Shown piece by piece: positions 7,236 to 10,226 of a stretch of DNA of 10,226 nucleotides. The notes under the pieces are model-generated. The model saw nothing but the letters and a program-made list of their open reading frames with translations, was not told where the DNA came from and did not search any database. Numbering within the stretch: the first letter of the stretch is position 1; the number at the start of each line of letters is the position of its first letter. Source of the DNA: Echinostoma caproni (Eukaryota > Platyhelminthes > Trematoda > Plagiorchiida > Echinostomatidae); the NCBI GenBank assembly GCA_900618425.1, contig UZAN01049739.1:6286-16511 (forward strand), given 5' to 3'. The position numbers and the translations under genes are program-made.

Positions 7236-7397
7236 CATATTCTCCTGTGCTCGTCACAAACATTAAAATACACTTTTACGTACATGGACTAACTGTGATC
7301 TTGTGAATCGTATTCCGAACCCAAAGTGTAAACACCCTATGGGATTTTATAAGCGAAGTCTTTGTAAGTTTCTCCCATAAAAAAATTTGAATTTGAC
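7236..7397 (+). other. LINE 3' UTR and tail
   Basis: Non-coding sequence between the LINE stop and an A-rich tail with repeated AATTTGA words (7380-7396). The stretch starting ctatgggatt at 7337 resembles the corresponding stretch at 9575 downstream of the third LINE remnant, which supports a shared 3' UTR. Confidence 0.55.
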
Positions 7398-8208
7398 GAA
7401 CGTGTGAAATATAAATCAGTTCATCTGAGGGCCACGAGAACCGATATTCAAGACGCTCACCAGTTAATTCGTTTCCAGCTAATAAGGCAAGATGAATATT
7501 TACTTCTTTTGGCCGATGAAATAAAATTCTTTTTTTGGAAAACTAGGTGAGCAGATCACCTTTTTCCGCCTACCATATATCTTTTTGCTCATCAAACACG
7601 AATGTGAGAGACCCGAAACCAAACAGACAGGCGATGCAATTTGAATTTATTGATCAAATCAATACGTGTTCACCTCGCTGAGTGTTAGAACAACCGTTTC
7701 ACATCAGCTGACCTCAGTTGCATTTCAAATTGAGCCATCGTTTTTCGAACGGAATAAATGCTGTGCACCGATCGTTATCGATACACAAACATGATACGGG
7801 GAAAGCGAATTCTATTTCTAAATTGAGCTTCTTGTCCTACGAGTCCATTAAATATCTGTATATGGTATATGTACTCACGTTAAACCGGGGAACGCTATTG
7901 ACGAGCCTCTATTTTACTCAGCAATACATTTCATAGAATGGGAGGATCCTTGAGGTGGTAGCCTACCACTGCCATCTAACTTTTCTCTTGTTGTATTACA
8001 CAATAGTCTTCGTAATTATCGTTCTTTCTTTTAGGAGTTCCAATGGATTTCATTAAATAACATTGTGTCCGACATTTACGACAGGTGCCGTAACATTCGT
8101 CAATCATCAAGCAAGTTTGAGGAATGAAAATCTACTCGGAACTTATCAGGCAACACGTTCGTTAATTTATTTCACAGTTTTTCTGGATAACAGTGTTGGA
8201 AACACACG
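7398..8208. other. No recognisable gene
   Basis: This is AT-rich sequence. A 72-codon plus frame is open at 7718-7936 but shows no motif, no splice context and no unusual composition, so I regard it as chance. No repeat or RNA gene was recognised. Confidence 0.5.
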
Positions 8209-8241
8209 ATTGTTGTTGTTATTGTTTTTCTTGTTGTTTCG
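8209..8241. repeat. Imperfect (TTG)n tract
   Basis: TTG units with TTA and TTC interruptions, visible directly. On the minus strand the tract encodes an Asn run that makes a spurious open frame. Confidence 0.8.
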
Positions 8242-9089
8242 ATTATGCCGTAGTGGGCCGATTTTAGACAGACTTTTGGCCATTTCCCCGTGAAATGGAG
8301 GACTGAGACACGGGAGGCGTACCAGATTTATCTTGAACTTATCTCTCTCCAAATATCGGAAGCCTATCAATGAACAACTATTGTAGAATTCCTTTTCGGT
8401 AATATACTATGGAATGATATGATGTGTGGTTCATTATTTAGTAAGGTTTCACGGAAAAAGCTTCGTCGAATCGAGCGGATAGTTTTCGGGCACAATCACA
8501 GCCGCATTTGAATGAAGTTCATCAACATGACTGAGAAGAAAAAAGTGTCCAGAACGTTTCTCCAACCGACAACCAAATTACTGTGTCCATCAATCTTGAC
8601 AATCCGAGTTAGAAACAACTGTGGACAACGTTGTCAATCAGTGCATTACTAATTCCCCTTAAATGATAAAATTCCCTTTGTCGGCGGTTGCAACAGTGAA
8701 GTGCATTCGGAGGTGTACAAATTTGGGATTATCCAGGGTTGCATAATGCACTAAAGAACCGAGGAAAACAGGCGGAATTATTGATCCGCGTGCAACTGAT
8801 CTGTTACGTTTCCATGCACCGTTTCTGCTTCTTTTTACAAATACGTATTAAACTGTGCAGATCACAATTCGTTTTCACATAGGTGACTTTCACCGTATCG
8901 TATGGTTAAGTTCCCCCAGCCCCCAATGCTTAAGGGTCACATTTCTTTATGGCTTTTGAGGGAAACCTCATTGGACTGGTAGCGTAGCGCACAGAGGCTC
9001 CAGTACCATCAGTCTCCACCCCCGGAGTACTTTGCACCCCGTGAGGTGCTACTCTACAAGTTTTCTCACCAATCTATGTGTAAGATTGA
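8242..9089. other. No recognisable gene
   Basis: No frame with a recognisable motif is present. Small hairpins exist, such as catttccccgtgaaatg near 8280 and gcaccccgtgaggtgc at 9034-9049, but neither has a terminator or RNA-gene context. Bases 8960-9089 may belong to the LINE remnant that follows, but no motif confirms it. Confidence 0.45.
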
Positions 9090-9513
9090 CCCTAATTTTG
9101 CGATCATCATCTTTGAAAACCATCGGAAATCGCTGCGGTGCAAACCTAGTCCAGCCTGGCACAACACACAGTGGAGTTTACACAGAGGAGCAACTAGCTG
9201 CACCCCGGCTATGTGACTCAAAACCATGCGCGGATAAACCAACAGAGATCGAGACGATGATGGCACAACCCAACCACCTGTCTAGTACTCTACTAACACT
9301 ATCCACAAATGATTACCTCAGGGGACATCCCTTTAAACGTTTGCTCTAAAATTGTCGGCTAGACTGTGCTGGCATCAGTCTTTCAGTCTCAGAGTTTGCC
9401 ATACCTGGAACTCTCTTCCACCTCAAGTTGTTTATGCTCCAACCATCGATTCATTCAAGTCACGGCTCCATAAAGTATTGAACTGTATCGAACTGTTCAT
9501 CACCCGTGGGTGA
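9090..9513 (+). pseudogene. Third LINE remnant: reverse transcriptase C-terminal end only
   Basis: A decayed frame has NRCGANLVQ and VYTEEQLAAPRL (about 9130-9212), resembling the QRRATxLV and YEERLxxLxL words of the CR1 reverse transcriptase C-terminus. STNDYLRGHPFKRLL follows, with a stop at 9347-9349. After a frameshift the clean C-terminal end VCHTWNSLPPQVVYAP and IDSFKSRLHKVLN appears (9394-9479), closing at a stop at 9511-9513. The words LRGHP, RLDC and WNSL are shared with the LINE at 6945-7235, so the two are the same or sister families. It is 5'-truncated, the normal outcome of incomplete reverse transcription. Confidence 0.8.
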
Positions 9514-9622
9514 GTGAACGTTCGAATTAGCTATTTGGTTGTCCTACCAACCAAATCCTGTATGTGTGTAGATCTTATGGGATTCAGTAAGTGTATCCAT
9601 CTTGTAAAAATTTCAATCAAAC
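9514..9622 (+). other. 3' UTR of the third LINE remnant
   Basis: The stretch between the LINE stop and a short A-rich end (ttgtaaaaatttcaatcaaa, 9603-9622) contains cttatgggatt at 9574. A similar sequence lies at the equivalent place after the second LINE. Confidence 0.5.
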
Positions 9623-10226
9623 ACATGTATGGCTCAGCGGACGGCGGTAGGGACTCAAGAGATGGTGAGGAATAACTGGTAGACAGATTCTCCGCGGGTA
9701 GGGTGTAGTTACAAGGTGGAACAATCAACGCGCCTCTGGATCAAAAAAGATTCGCATGGAATGCAAACATCCAGACTCAACTGTTTTCGGTGCGAATTAC
9801 CAAGTGTCATATCAATGGGATTCGGTCTCTGTTGATCCAGTCTTGAGTTTATCTCTGTCTTTCCGTGTCGCCTTCCTTTAAACAAGGATAAAATGAGAAA
9901 AATTGCGAAAAGAATGTGATCTTGAGCTACTTTGATTTCGTAGCTTCCAGCTCCACGATTATAGTTACCTATAAACCACTCGCTAAGCATGATAAATGAG
10001 GAAATGCGTACAATACGTTTTACCAAAACCACCGAGATCCATTCTAAAAGTTCCGCGCAAACATCTCGGATCAAGCACAATTCAGTCTTTGTATTTCACG
10101 GAAAACGGCTATGATCGGATGAATGTCTGAATGAAAGAAGATAGATTACAATTTAGAACAACTCATTCGGGGACCAGCAGCTACCACATACTTCTAGCGA
10201 AAAGGACTTAGGTATTGTTGTTCAGG
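9623..10226. other. No recognisable gene
   Basis: The longest frame is 123 codons on the minus strand (9709-10080). The conceptual peptide has a hydrophobic stretch (HILLFAIFLILSLF-like, about residues 55-67) followed by a basic tail. I recognise no family, and the frame could be chance. A single-pass membrane segment is the only visible property. No repeat was recognised. Confidence 0.45.

Larger units (their letters stand above)
4603..7397 (+). mobile_element. CR1/Jockey-type LINE fossil with internal deletion
   Basis: Recognisable parts lie on one strand in canonical order: ORF1 remnants, endonuclease (5306-5910), linker, reverse transcriptase entry (to 6769), reverse transcriptase C-terminal end (6770-7235) and a 3' UTR with an AT-rich tail ending near 7397. 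Numerous stops and frameshifts and the missing catalytic core make it dead. The left end is estimated. No target-site duplication was identified. Confidence 0.82.

Noticed and set aside
8167..8370. A 67-codon minus-strand frame with an Asn run
   Set aside because: The Asn run is the TTG microsatellite read backwards; the rest shows no motif.
9034..9049. Near-palindrome gcaccccgtgaggtgc as a possible RNA hairpin or operator
   Set aside because: It has a five-base-pair stem with no flanking U-tract, promoter or gene; chance hairpins of this size are common.
1..10226. A CRISPR array, prophage or bacterial operon
   Set aside because: There are no regularly spaced direct repeats, no dense same-strand genes, and the coding remnants are eukaryotic LINE domains.

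Overview
This window looks like intergenic or intronic DNA from a repeat-rich eukaryotic genome. It is moderately AT-rich and has no operon structure, no long intact reading frame and no ribosome-binding-site-led genes. It does have several microsatellites and many decayed retroelements. Three fragments carry the hallmarks of CR1/Jockey-superfamily non-LTR retrotransposons (LINEs). With tRNA-headed SINE-like repeats that may carry hammerhead ribozyme remnants, they suggest a flatworm, probably a digenean trematode. That taxonomic call is inference from repeat style; no host gene confirms it.

Layout. Bases 1-290 hold two inverted copies of one tRNA-headed short repeat. They make two roughly 105-base complementary arms around a 79-base centre, and each arm holds a degenerate sequence resembling a hammerhead ribozyme core. 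Bases 291-1540 hold CA and TG microsatellites and no recognisable gene. Bases 1540-1700 are a second, different tRNA-headed SINE on the minus strand. Bases 2037-2191 carry facing GA and CT tracts, and 2383-2406 a CTAAT-type pentamer repeat. Bases 2584-3700 on the minus strand are a LINE apurinic-like endonuclease followed by the linker that normally leads to reverse transcriptase, which is absent. A further minus-strand open stretch of unknown nature covers 3713-4078.

The largest element is a plus-strand LINE fossil at about 4603-7397. In order it has ORF1 remnants (nucleic-acid-binding, RRM-like), endonuclease, linker, the entry to reverse transcriptase, an in-frame join to the reverse transcriptase C-terminal end, and a 3' UTR tail. 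The catalytic reverse transcriptase core is missing at the join near 6769. A third LINE, only its C-terminal end and 3' UTR, lies at about 9090-9622 on the plus strand. Its tail resembles that of the second LINE. The remaining stretches show nothing I can name.

No piece here can work as an autonomous element: every LINE frame has stops, frameshifts or missing domains. In an intact element ORF1 protein binds the RNA, the endonuclease nicks the target and the reverse transcriptase primes cDNA synthesis there. The SINE-like repeats would depend on such LINE machinery in trans. I found no convincing protein-coding host gene, no true tRNA or rRNA gene and no CRISPR array.
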